A stretch of 20,992 nt of DNA from Prevotellaceae bacterium UBA7028 (GTDB lineage: Bacteria; Bacteroidota; Bacteroidia; Bacteroidales; Bacteroidaceae): contig DLBF01000002.1 of NCBI GenBank assembly GCA_002494215.1, positions 1 through 20,992 on the forward strand, read 5' to 3'. The notes under the pieces are model-generated. The model ran no database searches. It was not told where the DNA came from and saw only the letters and a list, made by a program, of their open reading frames with translations. A program made the translations under genes and the position numbers. The first letter of the stretch is position 1. Each line of letters opens with the position of its first letter. Of the stretch, positions 1-12,142 are shown piece by piece.

Positions 1-1781
1 GAGTTGTAGAGGTTCTCGTCCTCTGGTACCCAATAGCCGTCAGCCTTGTCCCAACGGTAGTTCTTACCGCCCAGACCCTCGGCAGGCACAACTTCGCTGT
101 TGAAGAGGAAGGGACGCTTCTTGTCGTTGATGCTATGCTGCTTGTTCTGCTCCTTGATGGTGCCCAGGATAACCTGCAGGAACTCGATGTACTCGGGGTT
201 GTTACCAACGGTCAGACCCAGGAAGCGGGCAGCCTCGTTCAGACCATTGATACCAATGGTGCTGTACAACTTGCTGATGAAGATGTAACCACCGTTGGAA
301 GCGGCAAACATCTTGCGGTCCTCCATCTCGTAGAGCATGGTCTTGTAGGCGATGTGGTACTTGTAAACACGCTCCAGTATATTGGTAATGTACAGGCGCA
401 GGAAGGCGTAGAAGTTGTGGTCGCCCTCGGTACCTGAGATGGTACGCTTGGCATCCTGGACGATACGGTTGATGTTCAGTGTGATTACGTTGCAGGAACC
501 GGTCATTACACCCGTCAGACCACTGGTGGGATTGAAGGTATTCTCGGTAAGTTCGTTCTTAAGACGGCAACAAGATGCCAAGCTGTCTGCACTGTCGCTG
601 ATGTAGGTGAAGAAGGAGTGTCCTTCGGCATACATTTCGGCAGTGAATTCCTTGTAATCTTTGTCGATGATATCGCCTGTTTTGGGGTCATATACCATGG
701 CCATGGTCTCAACTGGGAAAGTGAGTACCTGCTTCAGACGCAGTTGGTTGAACCACTTCATGAACATACGCTGCAGGGTGTCGATGGCCTTCCACTCGGG
801 ACGTGTGCCGTCGGGGTAGCAGAAGTCACCGAACAGGGACTCGAAGTAGGTATGGTCGTAGTAGCTGACGTTGGTGAAGGGCGACTGGTAGCTGCGGTTA
901 CCGGCAGGCTGGTTGATACCCCACACGAACTGCTTGAAGGCCTTGAAGATGTTGTCGCGAACGGTGCGCTGCTTCAGGCAGCATTCTGTAGTGGTAATAT
1001 CATCCAGATGATTGTACCAATCGGCACCGAACTCGCCCACGATGTAGTAGTTCAGTACGATGAAGTACTCGCCAAAGGCCACAGCACCCTTACACTGCGA
1101 TGAAAGCAGGAAGGTAAGGTTGGTTATCTGGCCGCTGAAAGACTGCAGGTCGTTTGGAGGACCAGGGGTTACTCCGTCGATATTACCAACACCATCCGTC
1201 ATAAGGGGGTAGAGGCTGACAGCCATACAGTACTGCTTCAGTACGGGTGTGCTGGCCTCGTCGTGCGTGTATATAATATGGTGGTTGAGGTCCTGCTCGT
1301 ACTGCTTAGCCACCTCGGGGAACATCTGGTTCAGCTTGTCCTTCATACGCTGACGCTGGATGACGCGGTTAGTGGTCTTGTAGACTTCGCCCTCCAAGTT
1401 GGCAACATTCTTCATTGTAACGTTGGCATTGGCGTCTGTCTCGCTGGCAGTGGCAGCATTGTCGGCCGTCTGGCTGTATTCGTTCATGTAGTCGATACGC
1501 TCCTTAATGAAACGTGCCTCTGCATGCTGCTGACGGTAAAGTATATATGATTTAGCCTCGGCATAATATCCGTTCTGCATCAGTGCGAACTCTACGCGGT
1601 TCTGAATCTCCTCTACGGTGAAACCGTCTCGCACCGAAATACTTTCGCTAAGGTCTGTGGCTACGCTGTTTATCTTCTCTTCATCCCAACTGGATACGGA
1701 TTGAAAAGCACCTATTATGGCATTTTTGATTTTTTGTCTGTTGAACTCCTCTTTGGAGCCGTCTCTTTTTATGACAATCAT
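1..1781 (-). CDS. nrdD: Anaerobic ribonucleoside-triphosphate reductase, NrdD (3' end outside window)
   Basis: This class III ribonucleotide reductase reduces ribonucleoside triphosphates to deoxyribonucleotides without oxygen, using a glycyl radical installed by the activase NrdG. I translated the minus strand from the ATG at 1781; the frame stays open for about 593 codons to the left edge. Residues 1 to about 95 form an ATP-cone (start MIVIKRDGSKEEFNRQKIKN, later VEEIQNRVEFALM), the allosteric nucleotide-binding domain. The NrdD core follows, with SSQCKGAVAFGEYF, NQPAGNRSYQSPFTNVSYYD, ASCCRLKNEL and TGSCNVITLNINRI. The C-terminal zinc cysteines and the glycyl-radical loop lie beyond the window, as would a downstream nrdG. 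The start fits the ATP-cone N-terminus and lies 67 bp downstream of a good promoter. There is no Shine-Dalgarno sequence, which is usual in Bacteroidota. The family assignment is very secure. Confidence 0.95.
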   Translation of the reverse strand, partial: MIVIKRDGSKEEFNRQKIKNAIIGAFQSVSSWDEEKINSVATDLSESISVRDGFTVEEIQNRVEFALMQNGYYAEAKSYILYRQQHAEARFIKERIDYMNEYSQTADNAATASETDANANVTMKNVANLEGEVYKTTNRVIQRQRMKDKLNQMFPEVAKQYEQDLNHHIIYTHDEASTPVLKQYCMAVSLYPLMTDGVGNIDGVTPGPPNDLQSFSGQITNLTFLLSSQCKGAVAFGEYFIVLNYYIVGEFGADWYNHLDDITTTECCLKQRTVRDNIFKAFKQFVWGINQPAGNRSYQSPFTNVSYYDHTYFESLFGDFCYPDGTRPEWKAIDTLQRMFMKWFNQLRLKQVLTFPVETMAMVYDPKTGDIIDKDYKEFTAEMYAEGHSFFTYISDSADSLASCCRLKNELTENTFNPTSGLTGVMTGSCNVITLNINRIVQDAKRTISGTEGDHNFYAFLRLYITNILERVYKYHIAYKTMLYEMEDRKMFAASNGGYIFISKLYSTIGINGLNEAARFLGLTVGNNPEYIEFLQVILGTIKEQNKQHSINDKKRPFLFNSEVVPAEGLGGKNYRWDKADGYWVPEDENLYN

Positions 1782-1847
1782 GGAGTTAGTGTAATTATTG
1801 TTGTTTTAAGTTTGTTAGTTGAAAATTCCGTTCGGTAAGAACGTTTG

Positions 1848-1879
1848 CAAATTTAGGGAAATTTGACCATTAAACCAAA
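1848..1879 (-). promoter_or_regulatory. Bacteroidota-type promoter for nrdD
   Basis: On the minus strand the -7 box TAAATTTG (1848-1855) matches TAnnTTTG. An exact TTTG -33 box (1876-1879) lies 20 bp upstream. It sits between the terminator of the DUF4491 gene and the nrdD start, so nrdD is probably transcribed on its own. The leader would be about 60 nt. Confidence 0.8.
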
Positions 1880-1900
1880 ATAATTGAGGCATTTTTTTTG

Positions 1901-1940
1901 AAAAAAAAGAAGAGCAATCAGATGGCTCTGAATGCTCTTC
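1901..1940 (-). terminator. Rho-independent terminator after the DUF4491 gene
   Basis: Read on the minus strand, GAAGAGCA pairs with TGCTCTTC, and an inner TCAGA pairs with TCTGA around a GCCA loop. A single T-T mismatch separates the two stems. The hairpin covers 1909-1940 and is followed at once by eight T (1901-1908). It is the clearest terminator in the window and insulates nrdD from upstream transcription. Confidence 0.9.
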
Positions 1941-1976
1941 TAAAATTTGTTCCTTGGGTCGTTCGGATAAATCCGT

Positions 1977-2273
1977 TTATTGCGATGAATCCGCCTTTTT
2001 CGGGTTCTTGGGGAACCAACCTTTGCGAACACGCTCGCGTTGCTGAAAGAGCTCCAAAATGCTCCAAAGTGCCGAGCAACCCGTCACTCCCAACACGGCT
2101 GCGAAGAGTGTGTCGGAAATGAATAGCGATGCTGTAAGCAACAGGATTCCAACAACGGCAAAGAGTGGCCAGCATTTTACGCCCCAATAATATTCTGCCT
2201 TGATAACAACAGGGTGAAAAACACCTATTATAAGAAACGTTGCAACTGCTATGATTAATCCTTGGAAGTACAT
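1977..2273 (-). CDS. DUF4491 family small membrane protein
   Basis: This 98-residue protein matches my memory of the DUF4491 family of Bacteroidota. It begins MYFQGLIIAVATFLIIGVFH, continues with HPVVIKAEYYWGVKCWPLF, and ends in the basic tail KGWFPKNPKK that is typical of the family. About three hydrophobic stretches are visible (residues 3-24, 34-52 and 55-72), so it should be an inner-membrane protein. The function of the family is unknown to me. The start lies 7 bp after an (AATTCAT)n heptamer array, with no Shine-Dalgarno sequence and no obvious TAnnTTTG box. It may be expressed from a cryptic promoter in the repeat or by readthrough from the upstream cbiG gene. A strong terminator follows its stop. 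Confidence 0.85.
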   Translation of the reverse strand: MYFQGLIIAVATFLIIGVFHPVVIKAEYYWGVKCWPLFAVVGILLLTASLFISDTLFAAVLGVTGCSALWSILELFQQRERVRKGWFPKNPKKADSSQ

Positions 2274-2280
2274 CTATTTT

Positions 2281-2465
2281 AATTCATAATTCATAATTCA
2301 TAATTCACAATTTCGAATCTGAAACCTGAAGGCTGCGATTGAGCGAGAGCAATGATAAACTTGTTTAAGCATTGCCGAGCGTGAGCAGGCTCGAAGCGCA
2401 GCTTCAAACCAGAAACCTGAAACCATCTCTCATCTCTCATCTATAATCTCTCATCTATCATCTAT
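2281..2465. repeat. Composite intergenic repeat, copy A (heptamers, core, heptamers)
   Basis: Three parts are visible. First, three perfect AATTCAT units (2281-2301) and one AATTCAC unit (2302-2308). Second, a core that is the same as copy B: 2302-2408 matches 3826-3932 over 107 bp with one mismatch (C2350 against T3874). Third, six heptamers of the CATCTAT/CATCTCT/AATCTCT type (2424-2465). The core holds short inverted repeats: GCAATG with CATTGC around AAACTTGTTT, GAGC-AG-GCTC, and GAAGC-GCA-GCTTC. The element fills the gap between the truncated cbiG-cbiF gene and the DUF4491 gene. No reading frame is apparent. It resembles a non-coding REP- or MITE-like repeat; I know of no name for it. 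Confidence 0.85.
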
Positions 2466-2482
2466 AACTTTTTATCTCCCAA

Positions 2483-3781
2483 TTATTTTACTCCCGGGGT
2501 AATGTGATAGCGCATGTTCTCGTTGTCAAGGAGGGGTTTTTCCTCCTGGAAGGCGGTGTTGTCAGCAGGATTGCCTACTACCAGACGTACTACCTGCAGG
2601 CCTCTCTTGTAATATTCCTGCATGAGCTGGAGGCGCTCCTGTGGTTTCATGTTCTCAGAAGCGCGGACGGTGCAGCCCTTCTTGGCATAATGAGTAAGGC
2701 GCTCTGATACAGCATCCGAGGGGTAGAGGATAAGGTCTGCCTGCTGCAGGAAGCGCATACCACGAACGGTAACCAGGTCGGGATCATCAGCTCCGCCTCC
2801 TACATACTCGACGTGACCGCCCAGCTGTGCCTCGCGCGAAATAGACACGCTGACCTCGCAGACATCATCCAGTTCCTTCTTCTCCATCAACAAAGGACCA
2901 TAGGTGGCGGCACATGCCTCGCTAATGCAGGGCGCGTTCTCCTCCTGCTCGTGGATGACAAGTTTTGCCCATGGGAATGCCATGAGCAGTGCCTTTACGA
3001 ACAGCTCGTCGGCCTTCTGAGGAACAGTATCGATGGTGGCGATGCTCTTCTCGGATAGGTTGTGCTCGTGCAGCATGTCGCGCACCTTCTTAGGCAGCTC
3101 GCCAGCAGGACACTCGCGAACACATCCCACACCCAGATGCAGTACGGGTGGACGATAGAGCACGGACTTGCTGAACTTCTGGATAGTAGGATTCCAGAAC
3201 GGACTGACGGCAAGGAGCAGGCTCTCGGGGTCCTGCGGCACCTCTGTATCGAAGTACTGAACATGTGCAGGGCAGGTGCGCTTCATGTAATCCACACCAC
3301 GACCGCCACGAACATCCAACTTCAGGACGGTAGGCTTGCCTCCTACGAAATGGAAGATAATATGATTCATGCGACCGTCGCGATGTTCCTCCTGCCAGCC
3401 GAAGTGGGGAGCAAGGGTATCCAGACCCCAGAGGCCATCGTTGTCGCTCTCTGTCGTGATGACGGGCTCGCAACCCAAGATGCGGGCTACACGGCGGGTA
3501 AGCTTGTTGGCGCCGCCTACATGTCCACTGAGCACGCTGACTACATAGTTGCCAGCGCTGTTGACGCAGATAACGGCTGGGTCGGAAACTTTGTTCTTGA
3601 CAAAAGGTGCTATTGTGCGGACACATATGCCCATAGCGCCGACGAAGATCAATGCCTCGTTGCGCGAGAAGATATTAGACGCAAAGGCTTTAACAGGCAG
3701 CAGGTGAGACTCGGGAATCTCCTTCAGCAGTCTCTGTGCAATCTCTCTGCCTGCATCTGTAGCGTAAATAATCTGTACCAT
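2483..3781 (-). CDS. cbiG: CbiG (cobalt-precorrin-5A hydrolase) fused to a truncated CbiF-type methyltransferase
   Basis: The protein has 432 residues. Residues 1 to about 130 are a CbiG N-terminal domain (FVGAMGICVRTIAPF at 46-60, GNYVVSVLSGHVGGANKLTR at 78-97). Residues 213 to about 312 are a CbiG C-terminal domain (LHLGVGCVRECPAGEL, then SEACAATYGPLLMEKK). CbiG opens the ring lactone of cobalt-precorrin-5A in anaerobic cobalamin synthesis. From residue 321 a tetrapyrrole methylase of the CbiF/CobM type begins (GGHVEYVGGGADDPDLVTVR), but it ends at residue 432 just after the 'PGV' that normally joins the two methylase subdomains. About half of that domain, including much of the SAM site, is therefore missing, and its usual GxGPGDP loop reads GGGADDP. 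Only repeat DNA follows the stop. No other cobalamin gene is in the window. The CbiG part may still work; the methylase part probably does not. Confidence 0.88.
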   Translation of the reverse strand: MVQIIYATDAGREIAQRLLKEIPESHLLPVKAFASNIFSRNEALIFVGAMGICVRTIAPFVKNKVSDPAVICVNSAGNYVVSVLSGHVGGANKLTRRVARILGCEPVITTESDNDGLWGLDTLAPHFGWQEEHRDGRMNHIIFHFVGGKPTVLKLDVRGGRGVDYMKRTCPAHVQYFDTEVPQDPESLLLAVSPFWNPTIQKFSKSVLYRPPVLHLGVGCVRECPAGELPKKVRDMLHEHNLSEKSIATIDTVPQKADELFVKALLMAFPWAKLVIHEQEENAPCISEACAATYGPLLMEKKELDDVCEVSVSISREAQLGGHVEYVGGGADDPDLVTVRGMRFLQQADLILYPSDAVSERLTHYAKKGCTVRASENMKPQERLQLMQEYYKRGLQVVRLVVGNPADNTAFQEEKPLLDNENMRYHITPGVK

Positions 3782-3790
3782 ATTATATTT

Positions 3791-3961
3791 AATTCATAAT
3801 TCATAATTCATAATTCATAATTCATAATTCACAATTTCGAATCTGAAACCTGAAGGCTGCGATTGAGCGAGAGTAATGATAAACTTGTTTAAGCATTGCC
3901 GAGCGTGAGCAGGCTCGAAGCGCAGCTTCAAACTTGAAACCATCTATAATCTCTCATCTCG
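3791..3961. repeat. Composite intergenic repeat, copy B
   Basis: This copy has the same architecture and orientation as copy A. Five perfect AATTCAT units (3791-3825) and one AATTCAC (3826-3832) come first. The shared core reaches 3932, and three heptamers follow (CATCTAT, AATCTCT, CATCTCG; 3941-3961). Copies A and B differ by one base in the 107-bp shared stretch but by several units in each heptamer array, so the arrays change length faster than the core changes sequence. It sits between the stop of the GH2 gene and the start of cbiG, 9 bp from the latter. No terminator or TAnnTTTG promoter is apparent in this gap. Confidence 0.85.
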
Positions 3962-3968
3962 TTTAAAG

Positions 3969-8606
<4,638 letters not shown>

Positions 8607-8684
8607 TTAGCAATTTGTCCGATATATAACAAATCCTGTACAAAAAGTGTTACTGATTCGTCAAGATGGGCAACAATAAGATGA

Positions 8685-9434
8685 TTATAGTACCTTGATG
8701 TTCAGCTTGTTGCGGAACATCCCCCTGATTTCGTTCAATCTTTCGGGCTGTAAGGGTGGAATGCCAGCCAGGGGATAGGGAATGCCCATATTCTGGTATT
8801 TGGCTTCGCCCATAATGTGATATCCCAACAGTTCTACGCGCTCTACGCAACTGTATTGTGCGATATAATCGATAACGGCCTGCAGACGCTCGTCGTTGTC
8901 TGTTATGGTGGGAACAACCACGTGACGTATCCACGTAGGCTTTCCTATCTCTTGCAGGTACTCCATCCAGCGATGGTTATTATCGCGCGTAGCACCTGTG
9001 TATGACTTGTGCAGATTATCGTCGAGTGTTTTCAGGTCCAGCATCACCAGGTCTGTGTATTCCATTACAGCCTTGGTCTTGTCGTTAAAGATAGCGCCCG
9101 AGGTGTCCAGGCAGGTATGTATGCCCTCAGCCTTACAGAGGCGGAAGAACTCGCGTAGGAACTCTGCCTGCATAAGAGGTTCGCCGCCAGTAGCCGTTAC
9201 GCCGCCAGTGCGGATGAAGTTCTTGTAGCGCAAGACCTCCTGCAGCAACTCTTCGGGCGTAAACTCGCCGGCTCCCTTGCCGTTATTGGCTATGCCGTCG
9301 AGGTCTGCCGACCATGTGTCTGGGTTATGGCAGAACTGACATCTGAGCGGGCATCCCTGAAAGAATACCACAAAGCGGATGCCGGGGCCGTCTACGGTCC
9401 CAAAAGATTCCAGTTGATTTATGCGGGCGTTCAT
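8685..9434 (-). CDS. pflA: Pyruvate formate-lyase activating enzyme (radical SAM)
   Basis: PflA uses a [4Fe-4S] cluster and S-adenosylmethionine to make the glycyl radical on PflB in the cytoplasm. The 249-residue protein is of normal length. It begins MNARINQLESFGTVDGPGIR and has the cluster motif CxxxCxxC as C28-PLR-C32-QF-C35, followed by HNPDTW. TGGVTATGGEPLMQ holds the SAM-contacting GGE motif, and DTSGAI, DLVMLDLK and HVVVPTITDNDE are further family signatures. It lies 347 bp downstream of pflB on the same strand with no promoter box of its own that I can find, so it is probably expressed from the pflB transcript. The gap is filled with hairpin-rich repeat DNA, which may lower its expression. 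The ATG at 9434 follows a short heptamer array by 3 bp. Confidence 0.95.
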   Translation of the reverse strand: MNARINQLESFGTVDGPGIRFVVFFQGCPLRCQFCHNPDTWSADLDGIANNGKGAGEFTPEELLQEVLRYKNFIRTGGVTATGGEPLMQAEFLREFFRLCKAEGIHTCLDTSGAIFNDKTKAVMEYTDLVMLDLKTLDDNLHKSYTGATRDNNHRWMEYLQEIGKPTWIRHVVVPTITDNDERLQAVIDYIAQYSCVERVELLGYHIMGEAKYQNMGIPYPLAGIPPLQPERLNEIRGMFRNKLNIKVL

Positions 9435-9437
9435 GTT

Positions 9438-9680
9438 AATTCATAATTCATAATTCACAATTCATAATTGAAGCTATGCTTCGAGCCTGCTCACGATGAT
9501 TTCATCGACCTCGAACGCGACTCGGCCATTAGAGTGCGAGCACTCATGGCTCTCGCTGCTTACTCGGTTCGGCAATGCTTAAACAAGTTTATCATTGCTC
9601 CCGCTCAATCGCAGCCTTCATAATTGAAGCTATGCTTTGAGCCTGCTCACGCTCGGGAAAGCTTAAGTAGCCCTTATAAT
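9438..9680. repeat. Composite intergenic repeat, copy C (inverted, expanded) in the pflB-pflA gap
   Basis: After four AATTCAT/AATTCAC units (9438-9465) comes the core of copies A and B in the opposite orientation. GAAGC-TAT-GCTTC and GAGCCTGCTCACG are at about 9467-9495. GGCAATGCTTAAACAAGTTT and ATCATTGCTC, with CGCTCAATCGCAGCC, are at about 9571-9616. An extra stretch of about 75 bp splits the core at 9495-9569. It contains two perfect short palindromes, CGATGA-TT-TCATCG and GAGTGC-GA-GCACTC, the latter extended by GCCAT/ATGGC (9525-9550). A second partial core copy follows at about 9624-9660. In the GAAGC/GCTTC hairpin the arms are kept while the loop changes from TGC to TAT, which suggests the stem matters. 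No coding potential is seen. Confidence 0.8.
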
Positions 9681-9684
9681 CGAA

Positions 9685-9765
9685 AATTCATAATTCATAA
9701 TTCCGGCTAATACATCATATCCATCAAGGAATGGTGCAAGCTTTATGAATTATGAATTATGAATT
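9685..9765. repeat. Perfect 19-bp inverted repeat made of heptamer units, downstream of pflB
   Basis: AATTCATAATTCATAATTC at 9685-9703 is the exact reverse complement of 9747-9765, separated by a 43-nt loop. The right arm begins 17 bp after the pflB stop. In RNA the arms would form a long A-U-rich stem. It could act as a 3' stabilising hairpin or processing site between pflB and pflA. It has no U-tract typical of an intrinsic terminator. Confidence 0.8.
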
Positions 9766-9781
9766 GAGAATTATATTGTAA

Positions 9782-12022
9782 TTACATGCAGTGGTTGATA
9801 GTACGGCTCAGTACATCCAACTGCTGCTCGCGAGTCAACTTAACGAAGTTAACAGCATAGCCGCTGACACGGATAGTAAGCTGAGGATACTTCTCGGGGT
9901 GCTCCATAGCGTCAACCAGCAGCTCGCGGTCGAACACGTTCACGTTCAGGTGCTGGCCACCGTCGGGAGTAAAGTAACCGTCCATCATGTTAACCAGGTT
10001 CTCTGTCTGTGTCTCGCGATCCTTACCCAGTGCGCTGGGGCTGATAGCGAAGGTGTAAGAGATACCGTCCTTGCTGTGGTGGAAGGGCAGCTTAGCTACA
10101 GAAGCCAGAGCTGCTACGGCACCCTTCATGTCACGAGAGTTCATGGGGTTAGCACCGGGAGCGAAGGGAACACCCTTCTTACGACCGTCGGGGGTAGCAC
10201 CAGTGTTACGTCCGTAAACCACGTTAGAAGTGATGGTCAGCAGAGACTGAGTGGGGATAGCATCACGGTAGGTACGGTGCTGGCGCAGGTACTCCATGAA
10301 CTTCTCGGTCAGCATAACGGCAATCTGGTCGGTCTCGTCGTAGTTGTTGCCGAAGGGAACATACTCGCCCTCCTCGATCTTGTAATCAACAGCCAAGCCA
10401 GTCTCGTCGCGAATGATACGAACCTTGCAGTTCTTCATGGCAGCGATAGAGTCTGTTACGATAGAGAGGCCTGCGATACCTGTGGCACGTGTGCGCTGAA
10501 CATCGCCATCGTGCAGAGCCATTTCGAATGCCTCGTAGTCGTACTTGTCGTGCATGTAGTGAATAATCTTCAGTGCATTAACGTAGGTTCTTGCCAACCA
10601 GCTCATCATCTGGTCGAAGCGGGGCCAGAACTCCTCGAAGGTGAGGTAATCACCCTTGATGGGGCTGAAGCGGGGACCTACCTGCTGGCCTGACATCTCG
10701 TCGCGACCGCCGTTGATGGCGTACAGCATACACTTGGCCAAGTTAGCACGGGCACCGAAGAACTGCATCTGCTTACCAATCTTCATGGGGCTTACGCAGC
10801 AAGCGATACCGTAGTCGTCGCCCAACTCAGGACGCATCAGGTCGTCGTTCTCGTACTGGATAGCGCTGGTGTCCATAGAAACCTTGGCACAGAAATTCTT
10901 CCAGGCCTTGGGCAGACGCTCGCTCCACAGAACGGTGAGGTTAGGTTCGGGTGAGGGACCCATATTATATAATGTATGCAGCAGACGGAAGTCGGTCTTC
11001 GTAACCATGTTACGTCCGTCAACACCCATACCGCCTAAGCTGGTGGTAGCCCAAATGGGGTCGCCGCTGAACAGGTCGTTGTACTCGGGAGTACGTAGGA
11101 AGCGAACGATACGCAGCTTCATAACCAGCTGGTCTATCATCTCCTGAGCCTCAGCCTCGGTGATGAGACCCTTCTTCAGGTCGCGCTGGATAAAGATATC
11201 GAGGAATGCGCTAACACGGCCGAAGCTCATAGCGGCACCATCCTGATCCTTAACGGCACCCAGGTAACCGAAGTATGTCCACTGGATAGCCTCGCGAGCG
11301 TTGGTAGCGGGCTTGCTGACATCGAAGCCGTAGTTGGCACACATGTGCTCGAACTCCTTCAGGGCGTTGATCTGGTCGGTAATCTCCTCGCGGCAACGAA
11401 CAATCTCCTCTGTGAACTCGTTGATGTCGATACGCTTGTGGAAGCGCTTCTTTTCCTCAATCAGGTTGGCTGTACCATAGAGGGCGATACGACGGTAGTC
11501 GCCGATGATACGGCCACGACCGTAGGCATCGGGCAGACCAGTGATGATGTGGGCATGACGGGCAGCCTTGATATCATCGTTGTATGCTGAGAAGACACCC
11601 TCGTTGTGAGTCTTGCGATACTTGGTGTAGATCTTCTTTGTCAGAGGATCCAGCTCATATCCGTAAGCCTTCAGCGCATTCTCCACCATGCGGATACCGC
11701 CACGGGGGAAGATACCACGCTTTAGGGGAACATCGGTCTGCAAACCTACAATCACCTCGTTCTCCTTGTCGATATAACCGGCACCGTAGGCGTCCAGGCT
11801 CTGGGGAATGACAGTTTCTGCATCGTAAACACCTTTCTCGCGCTCTACCTTAAACATCTCGGTCAGTTTGTCCCAAAGCTTCTTTGTCTTTTCGCTGGGA
11901 CCTTCCAGGAATGACTCGTCGCCATCATAAGGCTCGTAGTTGTGTTGAATAAAATCGCGTACATCAATTTCATGTTTCCATGATGTACCCTGGAAGTCTG
12001 TTTGTAAATTCTCTAACTTCAT
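9782..12022 (-). CDS. pflB: Formate C-acetyltransferase (pyruvate formate-lyase)
   Basis: PflB converts pyruvate and CoA to acetyl-CoA and formate in anaerobic mixed-acid metabolism. At 746 residues it has the normal length. The paired active-site cysteines are C408-C409 in [13 protein letters not shown]. The glycyl-radical site is G721 in RVSGYAV, 26 residues from the C-terminus. [31 protein letters not shown] and [20 protein letters not shown] are also characteristic. The start at 12022 ([15 protein letters not shown]) is in register with the family and lies about 50 nt downstream of a good promoter. It is the first gene of a pflB-pflA pair, but the two are separated by an unusually long repeat-filled gap. 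Confidence 0.97.
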   Translation of the reverse strand: MKLENLQTDFQGTSWKHEIDVRDFIQHNYEPYDGDESFLEGPSEKTKKLWDKLTEMFKVEREKGVYDAETVIPQSLDAYGAGYIDKENEVIVGLQTDVPLKRGIFPRGGIRMVENALKAYGYELDPLTKKIYTKYRKTHNEGVFSAYNDDIKAARHAHIITGLPDAYGRGRIIGDYRRIALYGTANLIEEKKRFHKRIDINEFTEEIVRCREEITDQINALKEFEHMCANYGFDVSKPATNAREAIQWTYFGYLGAVKDQDGAAMSFGRVSAFLDIFIQRDLKKGLITEAEAQEMIDQLVMKLRIVRFLRTPEYNDLFSGDPIWATTSLGGMGVDGRNMVTKTDFRLLHTLYNMGPSPEPNLTVLWSERLPKAWKNFCAKVSMDTSAIQYENDDLMRPELGDDYGIACCVSPMKIGKQMQFFGARANLAKCMLYAINGGRDEMSGQQVGPRFSPIKGDYLTFEEFWPRFDQMMSWLARTYVNALKIIHYMHDKYDYEAFEMALHDGDVQRTRATGIAGLSIVTDSIAAMKNCKVRIIRDETGLAVDYKIEEGEYVPFGNNYDETDQIAVMLTEKFMEYLRQHRTYRDAIPTQSLLTITSNVVYGRNTGATPDGRKKGVPFAPGANPMNSRDMKGAVAALASVAKLPFHHSKDGISYTFAISPSALGKDRETQTENLVNMMDGYFTPDGGQHLNVNVFDRELLVDAMEHPEKYPQLTIRVSGYAVNFVKLTREQQLDVLSRTINHCM

Positions 12023-12077
12023 AGCTAAATATACGTTGATTGTTATCCTTAGATACTCTCTTTTTTAAAAACGAGTG

Positions 12078-12108
12078 CAAAGGTACAATAATTATTTGAA
12101 AGTAGAAA
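12078..12108 (-). promoter_or_regulatory. Bacteroidota-type promoter for pflB
   Basis: On the minus strand the -7 box TACCTTTG (12078-12085) matches TAnnTTTG. A near-consensus TTTC -33 box (12105-12108) lies 19 bp upstream. It falls in the 120-bp gap after trmN6, so pflB does not depend on the AraC-trmN6 transcript. Confidence 0.75.
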
Positions 12109-12142
12109 GAGTAGAAAGGGATATTTTTCGCGGTTTCTCAAC

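Noticed and set aside
2424..2465. Heptamer array considered as a CRISPR-like array
   Set aside because: The units are contiguous 7-mers with no spacers, and no cas gene is present.
3062..3799. A 245-codon plus-strand frame opposite cbiG
   Set aside because: It is antisense to a clearly recognisable CbiG protein, has no family signature and starts without promoter support; it is a shadow of the codon pattern.
9435..9781. The pflB-pflA gap considered as a small RNA gene or riboswitch
   Set aside because: Its structure is explained by the repeat family seen at two other sites. I find no promoter-terminator pair or known riboswitch core.
9791..10693. A 300-codon plus-strand frame opposite pflB
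   Set aside because: pflB is unmistakable on the other strand. The antisense translation has no recognisable motif and extends across the conserved 3' part of pflB by codon bias.
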